Origin: Paguma larvata
Taxonomy: Eukaryota > Chordata > Mammalia > Carnivora > Viverridae
DNA length: 64,000 nt
NCBI GenBank assembly: GCA_030068075.1
Contig: CM057829.1
Coordinates: forward strand, 80,225,132-80,289,131
Reading direction: 5' to 3'
Shown here in pieces: positions 21,841 to 33,429 of the stretch. Positions within the stretch are counted from its first letter, which is position 1, and each line of letters opens with the position of its first letter. A model generated the notes under the pieces. It ran no database searches. It was not told where the DNA came from and saw only the letters and a list, made by a program, of their open reading frames with translations. The position numbers were made by a program, and so were the translations under genes.

Positions 21841-24800
21841 TTTTGAGGAACTTCTATACCATTTTCCAGTGTGGCTGCACTAGTTTGCATCCCACCAGCA
21901 GTGTAAAAGAGATCCTCTTTCTCCGCATCCTTGCCAGCGTCTGTTGTTGCCTTAGTTAATGTTAGACATTCTGACTGGTATAAGGTGGTATCTCATTGAG
22001 GTTTGGTTTGTATTTCACTGACGATGAGTGATGTTGAGGATTTTCTCATGTGTCTGTTCACCATCTGGATGTCTTCTATGGAGAAGTGTCTATTCATATC
22101 TTTTGCCCGTTTCTTCACTGGATTATTTGTTTTTGAGTGTTGAGTTTGATAAGTTCCCTTCAGATTTTGGATACTAACCCTTTATCAGATATGTCGTTTG
22201 TGAATATATTCTCCCATTCTGTCAGTTGCCTTTTAGTTTTGCTGATTGTTTCCTTTGCTGTGTAGAAACTTTTTATTTTGATGAGTTCCCAATAGTTCAT
22301 TTTTGCTTTTATTTCACTTGCCTCCCAAGGTGTGTCGAGTGAGAAATTGCTGCACCCAAGGTCAAAGGGGTTTTTGCCTGCTTTCAATCCTCTAGGATTT
22401 TGATGGCTTCCTGTCTTACATTTAGATCTTTCATCCATTTTGAGTTTATTTTTCTGTATGATGTAAGAGGTCCAGGTTCATTTTTCTGCATGCTGCTGTC
22501 CAGTTTTCCCAGCACCACTTGCTGAAAAGACTATCTTTATTCCATTGGAAATTCTTTCCTCCTTTGTCAAAGATTAGTTGGCCATGCATTTGTGGGTCCA
22601 TTTCTGGGTTCTCTATTCTGTTCCATTGATCTGAGTGTCTGATTTTGTGCCAGTACTGTCTTCATTATTACAGCTTTGTAATATGTCTTAAATTCCAGGA
22701 TTGTGATGCCTCCAGCTTCAGTTTTCTTTTTCAAGATTGCTTTGGGTATTTGGGGTCTTTTCTGGTTCCATACAGATTTCAGGATTATTTGTTGTAGCTC
22801 TGTGAAGAATGTTAGTGTTATTTTGAGAGGAATTGCATTGAATATGTAGATTGCTTTGGGTAGTATTGACATTTTGACATTGTTCTTCCAATCCATGAGC
22901 ATGGACTGTTTTTCCATTTTTTTGTGTCTTCTTCAATTTCCTTCATAAGCTTTTTATAGTTTTCAGTGTATAGATTTTTTACCTCTTTGGTTAGGTTTAT
23001 TCCTAGGTATTTTATGATTTTGCTGCAGTTGTAAATGGGATCAATCCTTGATTCTCTTTCTGTTGCTTCATTCTTAGTATATAGGGTTGCAACCGATTTC
23101 CGTGCATTGATTTTATATCCTGCAACTTTGCTGAATTCATGGATCAGTTCTAGCAGTTTTTTAGTGGAATCTTTCGGGTTTTCCATATAAAGCATCATAT
23201 CATCTGCAAAGAGTGAAAGTTTGACTCCCCCTTGGCTGATTTGTGTGCCTTTTATTCCTTTACGTTGTCTGATTGCTGAGGCGAAGACTTTCAATACTTT
23301 GTTGAATAACAGTGGCAAGAGTGGACCATCCTGTCGTGTTCCTGACCTTAGAGGAAAGCTCTCAGTTTTTCCCCATTGAGGATGATATTAGCGTTGGGTC
23401 TTTCATATATGGCTTTTATGATCTCGAGGTATGATCCTTCTATCCCTACTTTCTTGAGGGTTTTTATCAAGAAAGAATGCTGTGTTTTGTCCAATGCTTT
23501 CTCTGCATCTATTGAGAAGATCATGTGGTTTTTGCCCTTTCTTTTATTGATATGATGTATCGCATTGATTGTTTTGCAGATATTGAACCAGCCCTGCATC
23601 CCAGGTGTAAATCCCACTTGGTCGTGGTGAATAATTTTTTTAAAGTATTGTTGGATCCAGTTGGCTAGTATCTTGTTTTTGAAGATTTTTGCATCCATGT
23701 TCATCAGGGAAATTGGACTATAGTTCTCTTTTTTAGTGTGGTCTTTTGTTTTAGAATCAAGGTAATGGTGGCTTCATAGAAAAAGTTTGGAAGTTTTTCT
23801 TCCATTTCTATTTTTTTGGAATAGCTTCAAGAGAATAGATGTTAAGTCTTCTTTAAATGTTTGGTAGAATTCCCCTGTAAATCTGTCCAGCTCTGGACTC
23901 TTATTTTTCGAAAGATTTTTGATTACTAATTCGATTTCTTTACAGGTTCTGGGTCTGTTCAAATTTTCTATTTCTTCTTGTTTCAGTTTTGGTAGTTTAT
24001 ATGTTTCTAGGAATTTTTCCATTTTCTTCCAGATTGCTCATTTTATTGGCTCATAATTTTCTCTTATTATTGCTTGTATTTCTGCTGTTTTGGTTGTGAT
24101 CTCTCCTCTTTCTTTCTTGATTTTATTTATTTGGGTACTTTCCTTTTTCTTTTTAATCAAACTGGCTAGGGATTTATCAGTTTTGTAAATTCTTTCAAAG
24201 AACCAGCTCTTGATTTCATTGATCTGTTCTACCGTTTGTTTTTGGTTTCAATAGCATTGATTTCTGCTCTAATCTTTATTATTTCCCATCTTCTGCTGGT
24301 TTGAGGTTTTATTTACTGATCTTTTTCCAGCTATTTGAGGTATAAGGTTAGGTCGTGTATCTGAGAACTTTCTTCCTTCTTTAGGAAGGCCTCTTATGAC
24401 TGCCTTTGCTGTGTCCCAGCAGTTTTTGGGCTGTGGTGTTATCATTTTCATTGGCTTCCATGTAATTTTTAATTACCTCTTTAATTTCTTGGTTAGTCTA
24501 CTCATTCTTTAGTAGGATGCTCCTTAGTCTCCACGTATTTGTTATCTTTACAAATTTTTTCTTGTGGTTGATTTTGAGATTCATAGCGTTGTAGTCTGAA
24601 AATATGCACAGTATGATCTCGATCATTTTGTACTTGTGGAGGGCTGATTTCTGTCCCTGTATGTGATCTATTCTGGAGAATGTTCCATCTGCACTTGAGA
24701 AGAATGTGTATTCTGCTGCTTTAGGATGAAATGTTCTGAATGTATTTGTGAAGTCCATCTGGTCCAGTGTGTTATTCAGAACCATTGTTTCCTTGTTGAT

Positions 24801-25285
24801 TTTCTGTTTAGATGATCTGTCCATTGCTGTAAGTGGAGTGTTGAGGTCCCCTACTATTATGGTATTATTATCAATGAATTTTTTTATGTTTGTGATTAAT
24901 TGATTTATATATTTGTGTGCTTTCACGTTTGGAGCATAAATGTTTACAACTGTGAGATCTTATTGGTGGATAGACCCCTTAAATATGAGATAATGCCTTT
25001 CTTCATCTCTTGTTACAGTCTTTATTTTAAAATCTAGATTGTCTGATATAAATATGGCTACTCTGGCTTTCTTTTGATGACCACTAGCATGATAAATGGT
25101 TCTCTATCCCCTTATTTTCAATCTGAAGGTGTCTGTAGGTCTAAAATGTATCTCTTAAACAGCATACAGATGGATCTTGTTTTCTTATCCATTCTGTTAC
25201 CCTGTGTCTTGATCAGAGTATTTAAAACATTGACATTTAGAGTGAATATGAAAGATATGAATTTATTGCCATTATGTTGCCTGTA
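21840..25285 (-). pseudogene. L1 ORF2 relic (endonuclease + reverse transcriptase)
   Basis: In a working L1, ORF2p nicks target DNA and reverse transcribes the L1 RNA in the nucleus. Visible here on the minus strand are: an endonuclease piece with GDLNTP (about 24851-24834) and RIDHI; a reverse transcriptase piece with [15 protein letters not shown] (about 23625-23580) and IDAEKALDK; then FADD at 23210-23199; thumb-like and C-terminal text down to about 21900. The endonuclease SDH motif reads SDY, with the catalytic histidine codon now TAC at 24593-24591. A frameshift near 23350 separates the ORF segments before and after the RT 'PLSP'-like region. Stops occur throughout. The C-terminal CCHC knuckle seems to have lost its first and last cysteines (about 21890-21950). 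The protein cannot be made. Confidence 0.9.
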
Positions 25286-25329
25286 GAGTTGGAGTTTCTG
25301 GTGGTGTTCTCTGGTTCTTTCTAGTCTTT

Positions 25330-26250
25330 GCTGCTTTCGGTTTTTTGTTTCGTTTGTTTTGTTTTGTTGTCTTTTCTCCCCTCAGAGAGTCTCCCTTAAA
25401 ATTTCTTGCAGGGCTGGTTTAGTAGTCACGTACTCCTTTAATTTTGTTTGTCTGGGAAATTTTTTTTATCTCTCCTTCTATTTTGAATGACAACCTTGCT
25501 GGATAAAGAATTTTTGGCTGCATATTTTTCTGATTCAGCACATTGAATATATCCTGCCACTCCTTTCTGGTCTGCCAAGTTTCTGCAGAGAGGTCTGCTG
25601 GGAACCTGATCTGTCTTCCCTTGTAGATTAAAGACTTTTTTTTTCCCTTGCTGCTTTCATGATTCTTTCCTTGTCTGAATATTTTGTGAATTTGACTACG
25701 ATGTGCCTTGCCAATGGTTGGTTTTTGTTGAATCTAATGGAGTCCTCTGTGCTTCCTGGATTTTGATGAGTGTGTCTTTAGGAAAGTTTTCCTCTATAAT
25801 TTTGCATAAATTTTCTACCCCTATTTCTCTCTTTTCATCTTCTGGGACCCCTGCGACTCTGATGTTATTCCTTTTTGATGAGTAACTGAGTTCTCTAATT
25901 TTTATTTCATGCTCTTTTGCCTTAGTCTCCCTCTCTTTTTCTGCTTCATTATTCTCCATAAGTTTGTCCTCTGTATCACTGATTTGCTGCTCTACCTCAT
26001 CCATCCTTACTGCTGTGACATTCATTCGAGATTGCAGCTCAGTTATAGCATTTTTTATTTCATCTGACTAGTTTTACTTCTTTTATCTCTGTAGAAGGGG
26101 ATTCTAATCTATTTTCAACCCCAGCTAGTATTCTTATTATTGTGATTCTAAATTCTGGTCAGACATCTTGCTTGTATCTGTGTTGATTAACTCCCTGTCA
26201 TTTCTTCCTGTTCTTTCTTTTGGGGTGAATTCCTTCAGTTCATCATTTTG
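25330..26250 (-). pseudogene. L1 ORF1 relic (RNA-binding chaperone)
   Basis: ORF1p coats the L1 RNA as a coiled-coil trimer. The longest open piece (26025-25696) begins with a heptad-like acidic/basic helix (DEVEQQISDTEDKLMENN) and continues into an RRM-type segment with NIRVAGVPEDE, as in L1 ORF1p. Downstream on the sense strand the frame is interrupted before about 25330. Its start probably lies near 26250, but I cannot fix the start codon. Confidence 0.8.
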
Positions 26251-27931
26251 GAGGAATAAAAGGAATTAATAAAGTAAAAAATATTAAAACTAAAAATTGA
26301 AAACAACACAAAGAAATCAAATAAAGGATGTTAGGTCCTAGATGTGTTTTGGTCTGGTTGTTGAAAGAAGCTTGATAGATTAGAGAAAAAAGGGAAAGAT
26401 AAGAAAAGAAAAAAGAAAAAAAAGAGGAAAAAAGGAAAGCGTTTGAAAATTTGAAAAAATGACTACAATAAAATAAAATAAAATGAAATGATGAAAGTAA
26501 AATAGAATTTTAAAAATTTACAAATTAAAAGCAGAAAAATTTTAAGGAAAAATCTTTTTAATAAAAATGGAAAATAAAAATTGATTTTTGTCTCTTTCTG
26601 TTTTCAAGAATAAGAAAAGGAAAGAAAAAGAGAAAAATATTGAATAAAAGGGCCAGCAAACAGAATGAAGTACAATTGAAATTACATCTGGTTTCCTGTA
26701 GAAGTCAAGCTATGAAGCACTTTATAGTCCCTAAACTAAGCAGGTGGAGAGACTTGTGGTGCTCCTGAAGAGCGAGATTGGCCCAGTTGGGAGGGTTTAA
26801 TGTAACAGCTTGGTTCTCCGTAGATGGTGTTGCTTAGCTTACTGGAGTGGATTGCTGCGGTACATGTAGGAATGTATGTGCATGTGCAGGAGGGGTGAAA
26901 ATGGTGTCAACCACCTACCCAGTCTCTAATACCAGAACTCTGTGCTCTCCACCACTGACAATCAAGCACCCCTCCTTTGTCTCCAGCTTTGGTCCACTCC
27001 CCGCTTCTTGACTGTCTGTGACAAGCCTTAGGGTTGCCAGGTGGCACCTCCCTCCTGAGTTTTAGATGCGGGTGGGTTTCCCGACTTCTCACTTCTGAGG
27101 AACTGCAGCTTTGACCCATTCTGATCCTCTGCAGGAAGTCTCATTGAGCAATGGCCTGGTGCCAGCCTACCCCCCGGGAATGTTCACAAGACTGCACTGC
27201 TGCTGGTGCCCAGAGGTTGCGGCTGGGTGCCAGCCCACTCCAGAAAAAGATCATGCAATTGTGTAGCAGCAGTGTTTCAGGATTTATGGAAAATCACAAC
27301 ACACATCTGGCTCCAGGCTTCCCCCTTAACATCCTTGTTCCAGCACCAACAAATGTGGTTGTTCTCCGTGGTCCACTGGGACCTTTGCCTATGGGTTAGC
27401 TGTACAGCCTCTACCAAATGTCTTCCCAGCAAGGCAACTGTGGTGTGGCCCGTGGACCCCTCGGATTTGCTCTCTGCTCCTGGGGATTCACCCTTCCTAC
27501 CAGAACACTGCCAGGTATTGTAGCTGTGGAGTTTCAGACTCCGCGCTCCACCTGTTTATAAAGTCTTAATGGAATTTAAACCATCTCCTTTCTCCTTTCT
27601 CCCTTTTTTTTTTTCAGTCCCTGCAGCTGTTTCCACTTTTCCATTTTCTCTTCAGCTGGATTTTATGGGGAGACTCTTTTCCTATGTTCCCCCCATCTCT
27701 GTTCTCTCTCCACAAGAAAAACAGCTCTCTCCCCTCCACAGCTTTTCTCTCCCCCAGTTCACCTCTCCATGCTCTGTACCTTCTGAGTTCTGTGGTTCAC
27801 ATTGTGCAGATTGTTGTGTTAATCAGTTTTCTAGGTGTGCAATATGGTTTAGGGTTAATCTGGCTGTATTTCATGGATGCGAGATGCAAAAAAACCTTCC
27901 ATGCTGTTCTGCCATCTTGGCCTCCCCCTCC
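26250..27931 (-). promoter_or_regulatory. L1 5' UTR with YY1-type site
   Basis: This 1.7-kb segment upstream of ORF1 is G+C-richer and has more CpGs than its surroundings at 26700-27931. It also contains an A-rich + strand tract (26270-26690; T-rich in the L1 sense). At the extreme 5' end, the + strand GCCATCTTGG at 27911-27920 is the complement of CCAAGATGGC, the YY1 site that positions transcription start in L1s. The short plus-strand frames at 27151-28001 lie over this UTR and are chance. Confidence 0.8.
26270..26690 (-). repeat. A-rich (sense T-rich) low-complexity tract inside the L1 5' UTR
   Basis: The + strand is almost entirely A with scattered G and T (for example 'gaaaaaaaagaggaaaaaag'-type runs around 26400-26440). 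It could be native to this L1 subfamily or an expanded tract. No coding signal is present. Confidence 0.7.
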
Positions 27932-27939
27932 TAGGGTCA
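27932..27939 (+). other. L1 target site duplication, right copy
   Basis: This is the second copy of TAGGGTCA, immediately after the L1 5' end and immediately before the MIR resumes. Confidence 0.75.
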
Positions 27940-28050
27940 GGTTTTCATGTCAAGATTGTAAATCATGTGCATGTACACCCACACCCACACCCACACAATA
28001 GAATAGTTTCTGGCACACAGTAAGCCCTATCTAAGTGTTAGCTATTACTC
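27940..28050 (+). mobile_element. MIR SINE, 3' half (split by the L1)
   Basis: The MIR text resumes: 'ggttttcatgtcaagattgt', 'aaatcatgtgcatg', then 'tagtttctggcacacagtaa', 'gccctatctaagtgttagct' and ATTACT. A short (CACACC)n array at about 27974-27998 interrupts it. Joined with 21309-21476 it makes one MIR. Confidence 0.85.
27974..27998 (+). repeat. (CACACC)n short tandem repeat
   Basis: About four units of ACACCC lie inside the MIR 3' half. Confidence 0.9.
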
Positions 28051-28960
28051 CTATGATAGTGTGTCAGGAAAGCAATCTGGACTTGTAGTCGTGGGAGAGT
28101 GACTTCAAGGGCACTTCAAGGGCACAGAGCAGGAAGGCAGGAGTACATGTGATAGAAGTGGTATTAGTGAGCACGGTGGGATCAGTAGATCTTGGAAGCC
28201 CTGACAGAGTCGGGATAACCTTATATGCATTCTCCGCTGAGCTTGGTTTGGGGGTGCAGAGTTAGCCTCTGGGATGAGGCTTGGAGAGAGCAACCTCGAT
28301 CCCCTTCCTTAATTGAGACAAATGATCAGAATAAAGACTTAGGGAATAGGCTACATCAAAGCTTCCAATCGCGGGAAATGGGCCACATGGTGGCCAACTT
28401 AGTTTCCATAACTCTGGAAAAAGTTGATGGATAAGAATGAAGAATGATGCTCTCCCATCAGCAGGTGTCAGTGAGGGTCATGATTTTCTGGATGGAAGAA
28501 GGTCTTGAGAAATAACTTAGCTCTACTTTCTGGGTCTGACCTTTAGGACACAGATTTACTCCTACACGACCAGAATTGGGGCTAGGAATGAGCATGGGGG
28601 AAAGGTCAAAGCTGCTTAAGAATTTTCTCTTTCAAGTCAGGGTTGCTCTATGAACCAGGTTCAGGCTGGGGCTGTCCACGGTGGGAAATTTCCTTGCCCA
28701 TCTTCCTTCTTAAATGTAAGATCTTTGTGGGCAAGGACCGGCCATATGCACTGGTGCTCCCTAGAATGTAATCATGACAGTAACCTGGTATCCGTCATAA
28801 TTACAGGTGATTGATGAATACTTGGTGAATAAATAGGAAAAGCTAGAGAGAAAAGGGAGACATGAGGTAAGAACTGACTTAGCCAGAGGCTAAAAAGGAA
28901 TTAGGCCTCAGGGCAGGACTGATGCCTGGTCAATTGAGGTACCCACAAGATTGGCCCTCC
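28051..28960. other. Noncoding sequence with L2 3' end at 28685-28845
   Basis: An L2 3' end is clear at 28685-28845 ('aaatgtaagatctttgtggg', 'caaggaccggcc', ending 'gaatacttggtgaataaata'). A 12-bp tandem duplication (ACTTCAAGGGC twice) lies at about 28101-28123. No gene was found. Confidence 0.6.
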
Positions 28961-29140
28961 TTTTTTTTTTTTTTTTTTAAGTTTATTTATTTTGAGAGGA
29001 AGGGGGATGGATAGAGGGAAAGGGACAAAAGTAATCCCAAGCAGGCTCCATGTCCAGTGCAGAGTCTGATGCTGGGCTCGATCCCATGAACTTTGAGATC
29101 ATGACCTGAGCTGAAACTAACTGACTGAGCCACCCAGGCA
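28961..29140 (-). mobile_element. CAN-SINE (SINEC) A of a tandem pair, antisense
   Basis: It starts with a T18 run (28961-28978, the poly(A) complement), has 'gggctcgatcccatgaactt' and ends in 'tgactgagccacccaggca'. It abuts a second CAN-SINE without intervening unique sequence. Confidence 0.93.
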
Positions 29141-29361
29141 TATTTTGTTTGTTTGTTTGTTTGTTTTGTTTGTTTGTTTTGAGAGAGAGTGTGAGTGAGC
29201 ATGAGGAGGGGAAAGGAGAAGTGGGAGAGAGGGGGACAATCTTAAGCAGGCTCCACATTCAGTGCAGAGCCTGATGCGACATTTAATCCCATGATCCTGG
29301 GATCATGACCTGAGCCAATGTAAAGAGTTGGATGCTCAACTGTCTAAGCCACCCAGGCAAC
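29141..29361 (-). mobile_element. CAN-SINE (SINEC) B of a tandem pair, antisense
   Basis: A (GTTT)n tail complement at about 29143-29180 is followed by 'aagcaggctccacattcagt', 'gggatcatgacctgagccaa' and 'gtctaagccacccaggcaac'. One SINE probably inserted into the tail of the other. Confidence 0.9.
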
Positions 29362-30589
29362 TAGATCAGCACTTTTCAAATTACAGCAAGCCAATATAAA
29401 CTTCTGATGATGCTTGGGTGCAATGGAGCAGAAGGAAATGAAAATTGATCCCAATTTCTATAGGAGAAACTCATAAAGAAACATTTCTGTAACTGAGAGA
29501 GCCAATGAATATAGTTTTAAGAATGCACACCAGTGTCTCTTATAAACTGACATCAACAGGGATTATTGTCATTTGCTAGAAAGAGAAGTTGAGGCAAAGA
29601 ACAGCAAATGACTCAAGCCCCTACTATAGTAGAGGACAGGAACCAATCTGTCTTATATGCTGTTCTGCCTTCCTGCTTAAAATTTATAAAATCAAAACAA
29701 CAAATGAAGCTGCATTTAATTCTAGGGAAGATACCTAAAATGATTTAGATCATGACAGGTGCAACTCCTTAGGGTAAGAAAGGAAATCCAGGGCTTCATG
29801 TGGAGTACGGAAGAAGAACAGATGTAAGAAGCCATCCTCTAAATGACTGTGAAGGTTTCAAAATCAGAATAGGGAGCTTCAGGCTGCAGCCTAATCCTTC
29901 CAGAAAGAAAGTCATTCAGGTCTCACTTTGAGCTGAAGCCTCAAGCAGTTAGCCCAAGGTAGAGGGTGTTGGAAACAAGACACGACTTGCAGAATCAGTC
30001 TGTTGACTATGAAAAGCCAGACTCAAGTTGTGTCCTCCAAGGACAATTGTCTTTCCTGTTCCTTAGCTCAGGTCATTTTCAGTTACTTCCCTGCAGCCTG
30101 TAAATGGTTTCCAAAAAGCCTCGGTAGCTATACAATCTCAATTTACAAAGAAATATTCTGCAAGACTGGAGCATTGGCACATGAATTTTAATGATCTCAC
30201 TCACGTTGGGTCGGACATGATGGAGTGGTTGGATTTGTGCCGTGTTCAGGCACCTGCATTGTCTGAAGCTGCTAGCATAGCAAACTTTGCTATCAATGGA
30301 GAATTCTTAAAGTCAACTTTCACACTGGCTTTAGAATATCAAAGGGAATATAAAAACTAGAAAGGTAATATTGGAATTCTAACTCAATGCTAAGAAAAAT
30401 GTTACAGTAAACTGCCATAAACCTCAGTCTCTTGGAGATGATAGCAGTGGGAGGTGGGACACAGGAAGGCTGTATTTTGATTTTCAAGAAAGATCAGTGA
30501 TGAGAAATTTCGTTTTCTTTTTTATTTAAAGGTTAGGATATACTTTGTCATTTTAATTCTAGCACTGGGCATATATTATTTCATGTCAC
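29362..30589. other. Noncoding sequence with antisense MIR trace
   Basis: A diverged antisense MIR is suggested at about 29565-29660 ('gaagttgaggcaaagaacag', 'caaatgactcaagcccc'). The rest is unassigned. The 62-codon frame at 30003-30191 has no motif. Confidence 0.45.
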
Positions 30590-30785
30590 TCTTGGCTTCT
30601 CTTTCTCTCTCTCCCTTTCTTTCTCTCCCTTTTATCTGTTTACTTTTGTCTCTTTCCTAGTAGTCTCTGAGCATCTTTAAAACTATTCTATTGTTTTTCT
30701 GTATCCCCACTTCTTAGGATCATGCCTGGCACAAAGTAGATCCCTAATAAACATGTGTGGAATGAAAAAAAATGAATGTGGAATG
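30590..30785 (+). mobile_element. L2 LINE 3' end
   Basis: CT-rich text is followed by 'ttttctgtatccccacttct', 'taggatcatgcctggcacaa', 'agtagatccctaataaacat' and GTGTGGAATGAA, the characteristic L2 terminus. Confidence 0.75.
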
Positions 30786-30879
30786 ACCAAACAGTAATGA
30801 AGAGGTTAATTATTTAACTCATGCTGTTGGTTTTGGTTAAATGTTTTAGGTTGTATTTTGATTGATATATAGCATTGTG

Positions 30880-31138
30880 CTGTGCCACAGTAGGTCAAAG
30901 TGAAAATTATGTACTCTGGAGCCAGGTTTTCTGAGTTTGACTCTTAACTCCATGACTCATTGTCTGTGTAACCCTGTACAAATTACTTAATCTCTTTGTG
31001 TCTCAGTTTTTCTCATTTGTAAAATGAGGGTATTTGTAGAATACACCTCAAGGAGTTGTTATGAAAACAAAATGATTTAATGCATGTAAGGCACTTAGAA
31101 CAATTTCTGGTACATATTAAGTGCTGTGTCAGGGTTGA
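30880..31138 (+). mobile_element. MIR SINE, nearly complete
   Basis: The segment has 'tatgtactctggagccaggt', 'ttaactccatgactcattgt', 'gtgtaaccctgtacaaatta', 'ctcatttgtaaaatgagggt', 'ttatgaaaacaaaatgattt' and 'acatattaagtgctgtgtc', the full MIR order. Confidence 0.9.
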
Positions 31139-33429
31139 TCATTCTTTTATTGATCATGCCTTGCAAGTGATCTTAAGAAAGCAAAAGTCTACTAAAGGTA
31201 TTCTATTTTATTACTAAAAACTCAAATGAGTTTTCCTGTCTCTTTGTTTTAGCAAGTATTCACAGTGACATGTGATTTCCTCTCCATCCTTTTCTGGGAT
31301 TTATTTTTAGTAGCTGGGAAAGCTGATATCTTAGATGATCACAGCTTTTGATGCCCGTGGACTTGGCCAAGACCAGCTTCCTAAATAAATGCAATATGAG
31401 GATCCTTTGGTCAGAGATGGGTTCCAAAGCCACTCTTTCAAGAAAAAGTCTTACACGGAGTGAGGGGATCACACCCTCATTATAAATCTAAATACAAAAA
31501 AATACAGCCCCCCCCCCCCAAATGATCCTAGACTTCAAAATTTGATTCTTGGTAGGAAATGCTTCTGATTTATGTGACTTGACTTATGTGGAAAACCTGA
31601 TGGACTACCGAGTGGTAAATACCTGAACCAATTGAAAAAATGTGGCTCTCTGGATTGTTGCAGTACTTAGAAATGTGAAGTTATGTAAAAGCAGTACGTT
31701 GGCCCACTGCAGGATGCTTGATACAATTTCATGGTATGTTTAAATCTCTGCAGTCTGAGAAGACATATTTTTCTGTTTTACCCCCAGATTGGCTCCTAGT
31801 TATATTATCCTTCTGCTTCTTGTTTGATTTACTTTTTTTGTGTGGGGTTTCTCAAAGCCTTAACCATATGGGATTATATTAAGTGGCACTAGTAACCAAG
31901 TTGAACACCAATAAACCTCATTATAGGGCAGGAGTAAGGAAGTGGAGAGTGCTGGTAGTTAAATAGGAGTTTACGTATCTACTAAAAGGAGTTCTGTTTT
32001 TTAAGCTACCTTTTGTGGCATATTAGGTGTGCTTTCTTGTGTTGAAAGTCTTCGCATCTCTTTCACATTAAATATTTCAAGATCATTTAGTTATTTATCC
32101 TTTAAATACAATGAGTAAAACTATCCCAAAAGGAGAAGAATGGCAAATTGCTGAAATTACAACTGTTTTTACTTTTCTCTATTGGAAGTAGCTTTAAAAT
32201 CCATGGGGGGAAAATCCAATTTGAAGGAAAGCAGTATTAGAAAGCACGCAATTATGTATAGTGAATATTTCCTCAATGATGGAAAAATTCAAAATACATG
32301 AAGAGAAGCCTTCGTGACCATTTTCTCAATAAGGTGAGTTGATACCGTACCCTGCTATTGGGGGTTCCTGTTGCCAAGGAGGCAGAGTAGAATTGGATTT
32401 ATTTTTGTATTCTGGACTGGGGTAAGGGCACAATATCATTGATGGAGATGGGATCATGTGCCAGAAACCACATAGGAGTTAAAAATATGCAATTTTATTT
32501 TCCATTCTGATTCTGCTCCTGAGGATAATGATAGTGATGATAATAGCAACTATCAATATTTAATTCAATAATACAATTGTTACACATATTAAATGGGATA
32601 ATTTTCTTAAGTTACCAAGTTCTGTGAGTTGAGCCACTTAGCCAAATTTTATTCTTGTTAGTGAAACAGGGAATAAACTACTCTTTTGCTCCCTTGAAGA
32701 TGAAGGCCCATAAAGATTTTGTATTAGATACAGGATATATTTACATTAATATAGAAGTCTGGGTAGCTAATTTTGTGAGTTCTTAGGGACACACACTTAG
32801 TGTTCTTTTCCATTTCCCGTATGTTGGTGTGACTTTTCATATAATAACTGCATTCAGGCAGGTATGAAACTAATGAACAAGGAGAATATGAAAATGACTC
32901 CTAGTTCTTTATTTAGCACGTGGAAAGATGGGTAGAGCATTGTGAAGGATACTTAAACTCACCCAGGATAAGGGTGTCAAACTCTAGAAATGAGGGACAG
33001 AGCTCCTCCAGCTTCGTGTACGGATACTTAAAGATGAATCATTCATTTGGTCATATCTGAGCCCTACCTCTATAAACATAAATTTTATATGCTTATGGGA
33101 ATAGGGCACTTAAAGAAATTAGATTAAGAAGATGAAGAAGAAGAAATCAGACACAAACAGTCACATTAGAAAGCGAATTGAGGGGCAATGAAATATATTT
33201 TTTCTTTCCGTTTCTTATGTCGACTGTTAAAGTTTTGTGGGATTATTTTTCAGGACTTGGCTATTGGGTTTATGGGCTACCCTTCCCAATCTTTATATTA
33301 TACAGCCTGATATTTGTGAACTTTGGGTATTATGCATTTTTGCACAGAACTAGATCATGTGCTGTGATAGTTCTGAATTCATAATTCACAATACCTTTGG
33401 CAAGACATGCTAAAAATGTATATGATTCC
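31139..33429. other. Noncoding sequence; 12-bp C tract
   Basis: No gene was found. A run of 12 C is at 31508-31519. A donor-like AAG|GTGAGT at about 32332 has no supporting acceptor. Open frames are at most 70 codons and lack motifs. Confidence 0.4.

Larger units (their letters stand above)
21477..27931 (-). mobile_element. Nearly full-length carnivore LINE-1, antisense, inactive
   Basis: This 6.46-kb autonomous retrotransposon runs from an intact-looking 5' terminus (right end, complement 'gggggaggccaagatggc') to a 3' terminus with AATAAA and an eroded tail (left end). On the minus strand the order is: 5' UTR at about 27931-26250; ORF1 at about 26250-25330; ORF2 at about 25285-21840; 3' UTR at about 21840-21477. 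Protein relics include an RNA-binding ORF1 segment, an apurinic-type endonuclease and a reverse transcriptase with FADD. All frames are broken by stops, frameshifts and some internal deletions. The 8-bp target duplication TAGGGTCA flanks it, and it interrupts a MIR. Open minus-strand frames of 60-166 codons here are pieces of this element. Confidence 0.95.

Noticed and set aside
22160..25000. Minus-strand frames of 60-166 codons with reverse transcriptase and endonuclease features as host genes
   Set aside because: They are fragments of one inactivated L1 ORF2, broken by frameshifts and stops.
27151..28001. Overlapping plus-strand frames of 82-121 codons
   Set aside because: They lie antisense over the G+C-richer L1 5' UTR, which is open by composition, and have no motif or splice structure.
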